A DNA stretch of 64,000 nt from Pseudomonas putida (GTDB lineage: Bacteria; Pseudomonadota; Gammaproteobacteria; Pseudomonadales; Pseudomonadaceae), in contig NZ_JAETZZ010000002.1 in assembly GCF_022627325.1 (NCBI RefSeq), forward strand, positions 186,001 through 250,000. The letters run 5' to 3'. The notes beneath the pieces were generated by a model that saw only the letters and a list, made by a program, of their open reading frames with translations, was not told where the DNA came from and ran no database searches. The first letter of the stretch is position 1. Each line of letters begins with the position of its first letter. Shown here piece by piece: positions 17,975 to 25,901 of this stretch. The position numbers were made by a program, and so were the translations under genes.

Positions 17975-19321
17975 ATGACCCACAGTCGATTCGCAAGAAC
18001 CGCAGGCTGGCTGGCGCTGCCGTGCCTGGTCGCCGCCGGCCTGCTGGCCTGGTATGTCACCCGTGAGCCCGCTTCGCCCTTCGTCACCGAACAGAATGCC
18101 AGCTTCGACCCTGCCCTGGTCAGCCGTGGTGAGTACGTGGCCAGGCTCAGCGACTGCGTCGCCTGCCACAGCCTGCCCGACGGCAAGCCGTTTGCCGGTG
18201 GGCTGGAAATGGCCACACCACTGGGGGCGATACACGCCACCAACGTGACGCCCGACCCCGCGACGGGCATCGGCAATTACAGCCTTGCCGACTTCGACCG
18301 CGCCGTGCGTCACGGCGTCGCGCCGGGCGGCCGGCGGCTGTACCCGGCCATGCCCTACCCCTCGTATGCCAAGCTCAGTGATGATGATGTGCGGGCCCTG
18401 TATGCCTTCTTCATGAAAGGTGTGCAGCCGGCACAGCAGGCGAACATCCCCAGCGATATCCCGTGGCCGTTGAACATGCGCTGGCCGATCGCGCTGTGGA
18501 ACGGCCTGTTCGCAGCAGACCAACCTTACGCGGTCAAACCGACGCAGGACGCGGTGTGGAACCGAGGTGCCTATATCGTTCAGGGGCCCGGCCACTGTGG
18601 CAGTTGCCATACCCCGCGGGGCCTGGCCTTCAACGAAAAAGCCCTGGATGAAGAGGGCAAGCCGTTCCTGGCCGGTGCGCTGCTCGATGGCTGGTACGCA
18701 CCCAGCCTGCGTAACGACCACAACACTGGCCTGGGCCGCTGGAGCGAGGCGCAGATCGTGCAGTTCCTCAAACACGGGCGCAATCAGCATGCGGTGGTCT
18801 ATGGCTCGATGACCGAGGCGTTCAACAATTCCACCCAGTTCATGAGCGATGACGACCTGGCAGCGATCGCCCGCTACCTCAAATCGTTGCCGGGCGACCC
18901 ACAACGTGACGGCGCGCCGTGGCAATACCAGGCGGTGTCTGCCGGCGAGCGCCTGAACAGCCCGGGCGCCCACACCTACGTGACCCGCTGCGCCACCTGC
19001 CACGGCTTGGACGGCAAGGGCCAGGCAGAATGGATGCCGCCGCTGGCGGGGGCCACCTCGTCGCTGGCGAAGGAAGATGCGTCGGCGATCAACATCACCC
19101 TCAATGGCTCGCAACGCATCGTCGCCGCAGGGCTGCCGGATGCCTACCGCATGCCGGCGTTCCGCGAGCAATTGTCGGACCAGGAGATCGCCGATGTACT
19201 GAGCTTCGTCCGCGGTACCTGGGGCAACCACGGCGGTGCGGTCGATGCGCAGGCCGTCAGCAAGCTGCGCGGGGATACCGACCCGGCGAGCAGCAGCCCG
19301 ATCATCTTGCACATGCGCTGA
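17975..19321 (+). CDS. Membrane-anchored three-haem cytochrome c
   Basis: A 448 aa periplasmic cytochrome with an N-terminal anchor or uncleaved signal (LALPCLVAAGLLAWYVT). It has three CXXCH haem sites starting at Cys61 (CVACH), Cys208 (CGSCH) and Cys339 (CATCH), each followed by a methionine-ligand region. This is the layout of the AdhB-type subunit of alcohol and aldehyde dehydrogenases. Given the tight spacing after iorB, it most likely takes electrons from the molybdenum hydroxylase and passes them to the quinone pool or a terminal oxidase. Confidence 0.9.
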   Translation: MTHSRFARTAGWLALPCLVAAGLLAWYVTREPASPFVTEQNASFDPALVSRGEYVARLSDCVACHSLPDGKPFAGGLEMATPLGAIHATNVTPDPATGIGNYSLADFDRAVRHGVAPGGRRLYPAMPYPSYAKLSDDDVRALYAFFMKGVQPAQQANIPSDIPWPLNMRWPIALWNGLFAADQPYAVKPTQDAVWNRGAYIVQGPGHCGSCHTPRGLAFNEKALDEEGKPFLAGALLDGWYAPSLRNDHNTGLGRWSEAQIVQFLKHGRNQHAVVYGSMTEAFNNSTQFMSDDDLAAIARYLKSLPGDPQRDGAPWQYQAVSAGERLNSPGAHTYVTRCATCHGLDGKGQAEWMPPLAGATSSLAKEDASAINITLNGSQRIVAAGLPDAYRMPAFREQLSDQEIADVLSFVRGTWGNHGGAVDAQAVSKLRGDTDPASSSPIILHMR

Positions 19322-19334
19322 GGAATAACCGTCA

Positions 19335-20348
19335 ATGGAAAGCATCGACCTGCTGGTCCTGCGCACCAGCTGTGACTGGCTCAAGGCAGGCGAACGGGTG
19401 CTGCTGGCAACCGTCGCCCGTACCTGGGGCTCATCGCCCAGGCCGGTGGGTTCGATGATGGCCCTGCGTGGCGATGGCAGGGTCATTGGCAGCGTCTCCG
19501 GTGGTTGCATCGAGGATGACCTGGTGCATCGCTACACCACCGCCTACAACGGCGAGGGCATGCCGGAAGGGCTGCCGCGCGTGGTGCGTTACGGCGTCAG
19601 TGCCGACGAGGCCCATCGCTTTGGCCTGCCCTGCGGCGGGACCCTGGAGCTGATACTCGAATTCAACCCTTCGTTGCCCAGCCTTGAGCAGCTTCTGGCG
19701 CAGCTGGACGCTGGCAACCTGGTCCGTCGCGAGCTGGACCTTGGCACCAGTGACACAAGCCTGACCGCCACGCATGCGCCAGAGCAGTTCAGCTTCGATG
19801 GCCAGCGGATGGTCAATACCCTGGGCCCCGGCGACCGCATGCTGTTGATCGGTGCCGGGGCACTGGCCGAATACCTGGCGACCATGGCGCTGTTCAATGG
19901 CTTCAAGGTGGCCGTCTGTGACCCTCGCCATGAATACATGGATGGCTGGAATGTCGCGGGCGTGGAGAAGCTGGTCGGCATGCCGGACGACATGGTCAGG
20001 GCCTTTGCCCCGGACCTGCGCAGTTGCATCATTGGCCTTAGCCATGACCCCAAGCTGGACGACCTGGCCCTGCTCGAAGCCTTGCACAGCCCAGCCTTCT
20101 ACATCGGTGTGATCGGCTCGCGGCGTAACAGCCAGCTGCGCCGCGAACGCCTGGTCGAGCATTTCGGCCAGACCCAGGCCTCACTCAAACGCCTGCATGG
20201 CCCAATCGGCATCTACATCGGTAGCAAGACCCCTGCGGAGATCGCGGTCAGCGTCATGGCCGAGGTGCTGGCCATCAAGAACGGCGTGGCCTTGCCCAGC
20301 GCGGCCAATGTGACCACGGCCAAGCGGGCTCGGGAAGCCAGTGCATGA
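19335..20348 (+). CDS. XdhC/CoxI-family molybdoenzyme maturation factor
   Basis: A 337 aa cytosolic protein with an N-terminal XdhC domain (ATVARTWGSSPRPVGSMMAL, VSGGCIEDDL) and a C-terminal Rossmann fold (LLIGAGALAEYLA; VIGSRRNSQLRRERL). XdhC proteins bind and sulfurate the molybdenum cofactor, or insert it into xanthine-dehydrogenase-family enzymes. It is 13 bp after the cytochrome gene and completes the four-gene operon. It could also serve the second molybdenum hydroxylase at 30.2-34 kb, which has no XdhC of its own. Confidence 0.88.
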   Translation: MESIDLLVLRTSCDWLKAGERVLLATVARTWGSSPRPVGSMMALRGDGRVIGSVSGGCIEDDLVHRYTTAYNGEGMPEGLPRVVRYGVSADEAHRFGLPCGGTLELILEFNPSLPSLEQLLAQLDAGNLVRRELDLGTSDTSLTATHAPEQFSFDGQRMVNTLGPGDRMLLIGAGALAEYLATMALFNGFKVAVCDPRHEYMDGWNVAGVEKLVGMPDDMVRAFAPDLRSCIIGLSHDPKLDDLALLEALHSPAFYIGVIGSRRNSQLRRERLVEHFGQTQASLKRLHGPIGIYIGSKTPAEIAVSVMAEVLAIKNGVALPSAANVTTAKRAREASA

Positions 20349-20396
20349 CATCAACGTGCGCCCATCACTGAACACCGCCGCCGCGCCCACGCCGCC

Positions 20397-21212
20397 TCAG
20401 TGCGGCCCGCCCGCTTGCTGCTGTTTCCAACGCTCGAGGTTCTTCGCCAGTAGCTGCCCAGGCAGCGGGCCAGCGACAATTTCCTTCATTTTCTGCGCCA
20501 GGCGCTCACGCAGCCTGGGCTGGTTGCACGGCGAGGCCTGGGACAGCGCCAGGTACAAACCCTCACTGGAAACCGGCGGGTCGAGCACCTTCAACTGCGC
20601 CTCCATACCCAGCGTCCGCGCCATCGCCATACCGGGGTACTGCTCATAGATCAGGTAGTCGTTACGCTTGTGCAGCAGCTTCTCGAACGCCTGCCTGGCG
20701 CTGGGAACCGCTTCGAGGGTGAGGTTGGCCCTGGCATAGTCATCGAACGCCTGGCCATGACTGTTGCTGACCAGGGTGCCGCCCTTGCGCCCCTTCAAGT
20801 CTGGCCAGCCACGGTAAGCAAAGGCCGCGTCCTGGCGCACCCAGACAACACTTGGGGTATGCAGGAATGGCGGGCTGATGAAGTCTACCTCCTGCTGACG
20901 CGCCTGGGTCAGGAAGTAACCGGCCATCAAATCGATACGGCCTTTGCGCACCTCTTCCTGGGCCCGCGACCAGGGCCCACCGTAGACCACCTGCATTTCC
21001 AGCCCGAGCGCCCGGCCCAGGTGATCAAGCAGGTCGGCGTTGGCCCCGATCAGTCGTTGGGGGTTGGTCGGGTCGCGCCACAGGTAAGGGGGGTATTCCG
21101 GATTGCCGGTGGCGGTCAGTTGCCGACACGCATCCTCCGCTGCCCAGGCCTGAGGCAGCAGAAAAAAGAAAAGCCAAAGCAGCAAAGACCGACCGGACCA
21201 CCGCTCGACCAT
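20397..21212 (-). CDS. Periplasmic solute-binding protein, PAAT/SBP3 type
   Basis: A 271 aa protein with a signal peptide (LLLWLFFFLLPQAWAAED). The family 3 solute-binding fold is visible in TGNPEYPPYLWRDP, ANADLLDHLGRALGLEMQVVYGGPW, GRIDLMAGYFLTQARQQEVDF and LKGRKGGTLVSNSHG. No permease or ATPase gene is adjacent, so it is an orphan binding protein that may act in sensing or pair with a distant transporter. It converges on the XdhC gene; whether its ligand relates to the molybdenum hydroxylase is only a guess. Confidence 0.82.
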   Translation of the reverse strand: MVERWSGRSLLLWLFFFLLPQAWAAEDACRQLTATGNPEYPPYLWRDPTNPQRLIGANADLLDHLGRALGLEMQVVYGGPWSRAQEEVRKGRIDLMAGYFLTQARQQEVDFISPPFLHTPSVVWVRQDAAFAYRGWPDLKGRKGGTLVSNSHGQAFDDYARANLTLEAVPSARQAFEKLLHKRNDYLIYEQYPGMAMARTLGMEAQLKVLDPPVSSEGLYLALSQASPCNQPRLRERLAQKMKEIVAGPLPGQLLAKNLERWKQQQAGGPH

Positions 21213-21347
21213 CTACAACCCTCGGTGCTTGGGGCCTTAGGCGGCCAGCCGTGGTCGCGAAAGGCTGCCACATCCTGCGCACGTCTGCTGTACTGCTGCC
21301 CGCATGCTTTAAAGATTCTGGACGAGAATCAGCTGGCTGCCAGAAAT

Positions 21348-21668
21348 TTATCCGGGCATGCGCGCCAAAGACCGCTTGGCCGCCGCCTGGAACACGCCGC
21401 GCAGTGCCCTGACTTGCTCTTCGGTGAGCGTTTGCGCGCAGGTCAGCCCCTGCAGGAAGCCTATGCCCCAGTTTTTCGTCTGGTCCAGTTGCTGACGGTT
21501 TTCGGCTTCGGCGATATCGCCCAGATGGAGCGCGGCGTGGTGCTCGTAGCGGTCACCCAGTGCCAACTTGCGCAGTTCACCCAGAGCGACCTTGAATTCA
21601 GCGGCGGCTACATCGTCCAGGCCCAGGTGCTCATACTGAAGCAGGCTCAGACGGTCGGTGGCGGTCAT
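21348..21668 (-). CDS. Small cytosolic helical protein, unknown function
   Basis: A 106 aa protein, highly charged and probably all helical (LLQYEHLGLDDVAAAEFKVALGEL is split by a loop). There is no signal peptide. The C-terminal segment LTEEQVRALRGVFQAAAKRSLARM could form an amphipathic helix. The ribosome binding site acggag lies nine bases before the ATG. I do not recognise the family. Confidence 0.65.
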   Translation of the reverse strand: MTATDRLSLLQYEHLGLDDVAAAEFKVALGELRKLALGDRYEHHAALHLGDIAEAENRQQLDQTKNWGIGFLQGLTCAQTLTEEQVRALRGVFQAAAKRSLARMPG

Positions 21669-21689
21669 CTTCGAATCTCCGTTTCTCTA

Positions 21690-22000
21690 TAAAAGGAGCA
21701 GTTGCAGGAAAGTCACCGACCAACCCAGAACGCTTCCAGGCGCCAGGTGATGGTGGTGTGGTGTTAAGGGTTGTATACCATAGGTGAGGGCCATCGCCCT
21801 AGCGGTGTGCGCCGTCCGGTTGGTTGTAGCCGTCGGGGGCGACTGCCGGCCCCTTTCCAACCCCTGCCCGAAATACAGTCGGCGAGGTCCGGGCCACCGG
21901 GTGGGTGGCAACAGCCTATGGCTTGCACCCGCAGCGCTAGCTACCCACCACCGGCCTCCCTGCAACCGGTGAAGAACCGAATGCACGCCTTCAACAGGCC
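21690..22000. other. Gene-free structured stretch, possible dispersed repeat or RNA element
   Basis: About 310 bp without a convincing gene. The 113-codon minus-strand frame covering it is rich in Pro, Arg, Thr and His and has no recognisable ribosome binding site or family. On either strand the sequence can fold: gtgggt (21901-21906) pairs with acccac (21943-21948), flanked by ccgg on both sides, and encloses agcc-tat-ggct (21913-21923); a second hairpin gggccatcgccc lies at about 21789-21800. From memory, similar blocks occur in several pseudomonad genomes, but I cannot verify this here. Confidence 0.35.
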
Positions 22001-22801
22001 TCACTGCAGGCCAGCACTGCTCAACCAACCGTGCGTCGCTGCATGCACCTGCTGCAAGCGGTTTTCACCGCCAAGCATCATCGAAGGCGTTTCCACGCTC
22101 ACGTGCACATCCACCGGCAACGCGCCCAGCAGTGCTGCCAGTGGCAACTGCCCCTGCCCCGGCAACAACCGCCCTTCACGCGCCTCCTGGATAATCAGTG
22201 CCTCAGCGGGCGCCGAGCGCGGCGCATCGCACAGTTGCACCGCCCGCAGGTAGCGCGGGTCGACGTCGGCAAGTGCCGCTACCTCCCCGCCCGAACGGAA
22301 CAGATGCAGCGCATCCACCAGTACCGCGCTGTTGTCCTGCCCAGCCATGTGCACCACAGCCAACGCCTGCTGCAGGGTGGCCACCGGCCTCCAGCGCATG
22401 AACTCCAGATCCACACGCAAGCCATACGCCTTGGCCATTTCACACAGCGCCGCGAAGTTGTGCGCAAGCCGCACTCGGTCTTCGTCATCCCCGGATACCG
22501 TAAGGCTGGTGGCGCCCAGTTCAGCACCTGCGGCCAGCAAGGCTGAACAATCGCCAACCTGCAGTTGCGGCGTCAGCGGGACGAACTCGATGTCGGCAAC
22601 ACTCACACCCTCACCTGCCATCACGGCCTTCACCTCTCGCAACGCCTGCCCCCCCGCCGCCAGCGGGTAAGCCTGCGCCCCCGGCATCACCGGGTGCAGC
22701 CGCAAGCCCACGGCGTTGAAACCGGCACTGCCAGCCTCACGCACCAACGCCTGCGGCGCAAGGTCCAGCGCGGTGAGATGGGCAACCGCAAGGGGCCTCA
22801 A
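22001..22801 (-). CDS. Sugar isomerase/epimerase-like TIM-barrel protein
   Basis: A 266 aa protein of the AP-endonuclease-2-like xylose isomerase superfamily (hydroxypyruvate isomerase, IolE/IolI type). Features include SVADIEFVPL, LGATSLTVSGDDEDRVRLAHNF, RVDLEFMRWRPVATL with the conserved Glu, ALHLFRSGG with the metal-binding His, and VSVETPSMML near the end. The likely start is TTG at 22801, which overlaps the upstream SDR stop by three bases; a GTG or ATG start further downstream is not supported. Reaction unknown; within its operon it would isomerise or dehydrate a sugar acid. Confidence 0.72.
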   Translation of the reverse strand: MRPLAVAHLTALDLAPQALVREAGSAGFNAVGLRLHPVMPGAQAYPLAAGGQALREVKAVMAGEGVSVADIEFVPLTPQLQVGDCSALLAAGAELGATSLTVSGDDEDRVRLAHNFAALCEMAKAYGLRVDLEFMRWRPVATLQQALAVVHMAGQDNSAVLVDALHLFRSGGEVAALADVDPRYLRAVQLCDAPRSAPAEALIIQEAREGRLLPGQGQLPLAALLGALPVDVHVSVETPSMMLGGENRLQQVHAATHGWLSSAGLQ

Positions 22802-23538
22802 TAGGTCGCCCTCCCACCACTGAGGTCGAACACGAAGCCTGTGGTGAAGCTGCATTCCGGCCCGGCGATCCAGGCCACCATGTTGGCAATTTCCTCAGCC
22901 TTGAGAAAACGCCCCATCGGTATCTTGGCCTTGCTCGCCGCGATATGCTCCTGCGTCATCTCAGCCATCAGCGGCGTTTCGACCATCGCCGGGGCGATGC
23001 AGTTGAGCGACACACCCTCCTGCGCCAGTTCCTTGGCTGCGGCCTTGGTGAAGGCGATGACCCCGGCCTTGGCAGCCGAGTAGCCGCTGATGTATTGCAC
23101 GCCATCCTTGCCCGCCATCGATGCCACGTTGACGATCCGCCCATAACCGCGCTCGCGCATATGCGGGATGGCCGTTCGGCAGCAGTAGAAGACGCCGTTC
23201 AGGTCGATGGCGATGACCTTGTCCCAGGCCTGCGGCGGGTACTCCCAGGACGGTACCACCGGCCCGTTGATGCCAGCGTTGTTGATCAGGATTTCGACCG
23301 GCCCCACGCGCGCCAGCACCTCAGCGAATGCCGCCTCGACCGTGGCCAATGAGGCGACATCCACAGCCTGGCGCAGCACTGGCTCGAAACCGTTGACGAC
23401 ACTGTCCCAGCCATCCACTTCGAGGTCCCAGATCACCACCTGGGCACCGGCGCAGTGCAGCCGTTGGGCGATGGCCAGGCCGATGCCACGCATGCCACCG
23501 GTCACGATCGCAGTTTGCCCTTGCAGGGGTTGGCTCAT
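22798..23538 (-). CDS. Short-chain dehydrogenase/reductase
   Basis: A 246 aa classical SDR. The nucleotide site TGGMRGIGLA is at about 14-23, Asp in IWDLEVDG suggests NAD preference, INNAGI is at about 86-91, and the catalytic pair is in YSAAKAG. The C-terminal LSGGRATY is typical. It overlaps the MFS gene above by four bases and the TIM-barrel gene below, so the cluster is co-translated. It probably oxidises a hydroxyl of the imported sugar or sugar acid. Confidence 0.88.
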   Translation of the reverse strand: MSQPLQGQTAIVTGGMRGIGLAIAQRLHCAGAQVVIWDLEVDGWDSVVNGFEPVLRQAVDVASLATVEAAFAEVLARVGPVEILINNAGINGPVVPSWEYPPQAWDKVIAIDLNGVFYCCRTAIPHMRERGYGRIVNVASMAGKDGVQYISGYSAAKAGVIAFTKAAAKELAQEGVSLNCIAPAMVETPLMAEMTQEHIAASKAKIPMGRFLKAEEIANMVAWIAGPECSFTTGFVFDLSGGRATY

Positions 23539-24884
23539 TGTTCAGCTCCTTTTTCAACACAGGGAATATCCGGCAGGCGACGCAGGTCACGCACCATGAA
23601 CAGGTAACACAGCGCGCCAAGGGCGGTGATCGAGGAGACGAAGACCAAGGCCCAGACGAAGGACCCGGTGGCCGTCACGATCAGGCCGATGGTCAGCGGG
23701 GTAACGATGCCGGCGGCGTTGGCGAACAGGTTGAACAGCCCACCACTGAGGCCCAGCAAGCCCTTGGGCGCGATGTCGGAAACGATCATCCAGGCCAAGG
23801 CGGACATGCCCTGGGCGAAATAGGCGATACACAGGATGGCAATGACCAGCACGTCCGACTCGACATAGTTGGCCAGGACAATCACCGAGGCGGTCAGCAG
23901 GCCGGCGATGACCGGCAGCTTGCGTGCCACATTCAGCGAGTAGCCGCGGCGCAGCAAGGCATCGGAGAGCCAGCCGCCGACCAGCGTGCCCAGCGAAGCG
24001 GCGATGAACGGCAGCACCGCTACCCAACCGACTTTAAGCCAAGGCATGTGCCGTTCAGTGACCAGATAGGTCGGGAACCAGGTCAGGAAGAACACATTGG
24101 TCGAGTTGCAGGCGAACTGCCCAAGGCAGATACCGAGCATGTTGCGGTGCTTGAGCAGCGCCGGGATCTGCGACCACGCAAAGACAGTGGCTTTCTGGCC
24201 ACCATCGACCACCCCACCGCCGGCAGCGATATGATCGAGCTCGGCCTGGCTGGCCGTGGTCGACTGGTGTGGCTCGTGGTATTTACGCCACCAGACCAAT
24301 CCGTAGAGCACGCCCAGTAACCCGACCGCCATCAGCAGAAAGCGCCAGCCGTAGGCGTGCAACACCCAAAACAGCAAGGGTGTCAGGAACGCAAGGCCGG
24401 TGTACTCGGCAAAGGTATAGATACCGGTCGCCCTGGCCCGCTCGCTTTGCGGGAACCAGGTCGCCACCACGCGGCTGTTGGTAGGGAAGCACGGTGCTTC
24501 TGTGACACCGACCAGAAAGCGCATGCCCAGCAAGGACAGAAACCCTTGGGCCAGGCCCTGCAGGCCGGTGAACAGCGACCACAGCGTCAGCGCCAGCCAG
24601 TAGGTGAGCTTGGTGCCCAGCCGGTCGATCAGTATGCCGCCAGGGATCTGCGCCGCCGCGTAGGTCCAGGAGAACGCTGAGAAGATCACCCCCATCATCG
24701 CCGCGTTAAGGCCCAGATCGGCACTCATGCTCGGCGCGGCGATGCCCATCACGCTGCGGTCCAGGTAGTTGATCATGGTGCCGCCTGAGATCAGCGCCAG
24801 GATCATGAAGCGGGTTCGGGTACGTTGCTGCTGGCGCGCGGGGGTGTGGAACACCTTGGCACCGATAGGCTGATCAGCATTCAT
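23535..24884 (-). CDS. MFS transporter, hexuronate/hexarate (anion:cation symporter) branch
   Basis: A 449 aa inner-membrane carrier with 12 predicted helices. Diagnostic segments include TMINYLDRSVMGIAAPSM, WTYAAAQIPGGILIDRLG, MRFLVGVTEAPCFPTNSRVVA and FALCNSTNVFFLTWFPTYL-like helix 7. The same family includes ExuT and GudP, and a partial GudP-type gene opens this window. Cargo is probably a sugar acid such as an aldonate or uronate. The start at 24884 has agagcaaatgcc in front. It is the second gene of the operon after the amidohydrolase. Confidence 0.88.
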   Translation of the reverse strand: MNADQPIGAKVFHTPARQQQRTRTRFMILALISGGTMINYLDRSVMGIAAPSMSADLGLNAAMMGVIFSAFSWTYAAAQIPGGILIDRLGTKLTYWLALTLWSLFTGLQGLAQGFLSLLGMRFLVGVTEAPCFPTNSRVVATWFPQSERARATGIYTFAEYTGLAFLTPLLFWVLHAYGWRFLLMAVGLLGVLYGLVWWRKYHEPHQSTTASQAELDHIAAGGGVVDGGQKATVFAWSQIPALLKHRNMLGICLGQFACNSTNVFFLTWFPTYLVTERHMPWLKVGWVAVLPFIAASLGTLVGGWLSDALLRRGYSLNVARKLPVIAGLLTASVIVLANYVESDVLVIAILCIAYFAQGMSALAWMIVSDIAPKGLLGLSGGLFNLFANAAGIVTPLTIGLIVTATGSFVWALVFVSSITALGALCYLFMVRDLRRLPDIPCVEKGAEQ

Positions 24885-24926
24885 GGCATTTGCTCTCTTG
24901 TTCTTGGAATGGCAAAGGTGCAGGCG

Positions 24927-25754
24927 TCAGGCAAACCCGAACAGGCGCCTTGGGGTCTCCCACATGATGGTGCGCCGCAGGTGCGGGTCTGGCATCAAGC
25001 GCTCGGCCAACTTCAACAAGGGGCCGTAATCCACCCGGGTGTGCTGGCGGATGAACGGCCAGTCCGACCCCCACACACAGGCATGCGGGCCAAAGGCGTT
25101 GATCAACTCGTGTACGTACACGCTGCTTTGCTCATGCAGGGCAGCAGCGCTGGCGAATTTCTGCATGCCCGAAAGCTTCACGCAGGCCCGGCCCTGTCGA
25201 GCCAGCCGGAGCAATGCCTGAAAGCCGGCCTGTCGGATACCGCCGGCCGCATCCGGCCGCCCGCAATGGTCGATCAATACCCGCACCGCGCTGGCCTGGA
25301 TCAGGCCGAGCAGTTCGACGAGCTGGTCGTCGCACACCTGGATCTGGGCGAACAGGCCAAGTTCGGCAAGCTTGCCGAACAACGGTCCGGCGTCGTTCAG
25401 GCTCTGCACGCCATACATTGCCGGGTTGAACGCCACACCGACCACGCCCTGCTCACGCAGTGCGGCCAGCTGCTCGAGGCTGATGTGGCGCTCGACCACC
25501 GCTATGCCCTTGAAACGGCCCTGAGCGCTCGCCAAGGCATGCAGCAGGCAGCGGTTGTCAGTGTGGTAGCCACTGTTGGGCCCTACCAACAAGGCATGGC
25601 GCACGCCATAGGCCTCCATCACCTGGTTGAACTGCTCCAGCGGCGCGATCTCCTGGCCGGACGGTGCGTACGGCGCATCGGGGTGATAGGCGAAGCGTGC
25701 AGGGTCAAACAAATGGTTATGGCAATCGATCTTCGGTTCATCAAAGATGTTCAA
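24927..25754 (-). CDS. Amidohydrolase of the LigI/COG3618 lactonase type
   Basis: A 275 aa metal-dependent TIM-barrel hydrolase. The N-terminal DCHNHLFDP carries the HXH-like metal motif, RVLIDHCGRPDA holds another conserved His, KLSGM the following strand, and WGSDWPF the catalytic Asp. LigI-like enzymes open lactones such as 2-pyrone-4,6-dicarboxylate, and relatives act on sugar lactones. I chose TTG at 25754, which has aaggag six bases upstream; the long frame to 26411 is antisense to the LysR gene. As first gene of the operon with an SDR and a sugar-acid carrier, a sugar-lactonase role is inferred. Confidence 0.82.
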   Translation of the reverse strand: MNIFDEPKIDCHNHLFDPARFAYHPDAPYAPSGQEIAPLEQFNQVMEAYGVRHALLVGPNSGYHTDNRCLLHALASAQGRFKGIAVVERHISLEQLAALREQGVVGVAFNPAMYGVQSLNDAGPLFGKLAELGLFAQIQVCDDQLVELLGLIQASAVRVLIDHCGRPDAAGGIRQAGFQALLRLARQGRACVKLSGMQKFASAAALHEQSSVYVHELINAFGPHACVWGSDWPFIRQHTRVDYGPLLKLAERLMPDPHLRRTIMWETPRRLFGFA

Positions 25755-25882
25755 AGGCGGCTCCTTCAAGCGCCACTGCGCTTGCCTGCAGATCTTGTTA
25801 TTGTTCGCCACCACGGGCGTTTGGCCTGGGCCCACGATACTGCGGGCGTCGCCGAGGCGCTCATACACAGATGGCGAAGACC

Positions 25883-25897
25883 ATAACCTAAGGTAAT
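25883..25897 (+). promoter_or_regulatory. Candidate LysR operator in the divergent region
   Basis: ataacc-taa-ggtaat is a near-perfect dyad (one mismatch) five bases before the LysR ATG; its right half doubles as the ribosome binding site (taagg). This suggests autoregulation at both transcription and translation initiation. Confidence 0.4.
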
Positions 25898-25901
25898 ACT
25901 C

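Noticed and set aside
15746..19510. Very long minus-strand open frame (over 1200 codons)
   Set aside because: It is antisense to the molybdenum hydroxylase, cytochrome and XdhC genes and its translation is rich in His, Arg, Gln and Val with no domain; a GC-rich codon shadow.
20397..21212. Complete amino-acid ABC transporter
   Set aside because: Only a solute-binding protein is present; no permease or ATPase gene flanks it.
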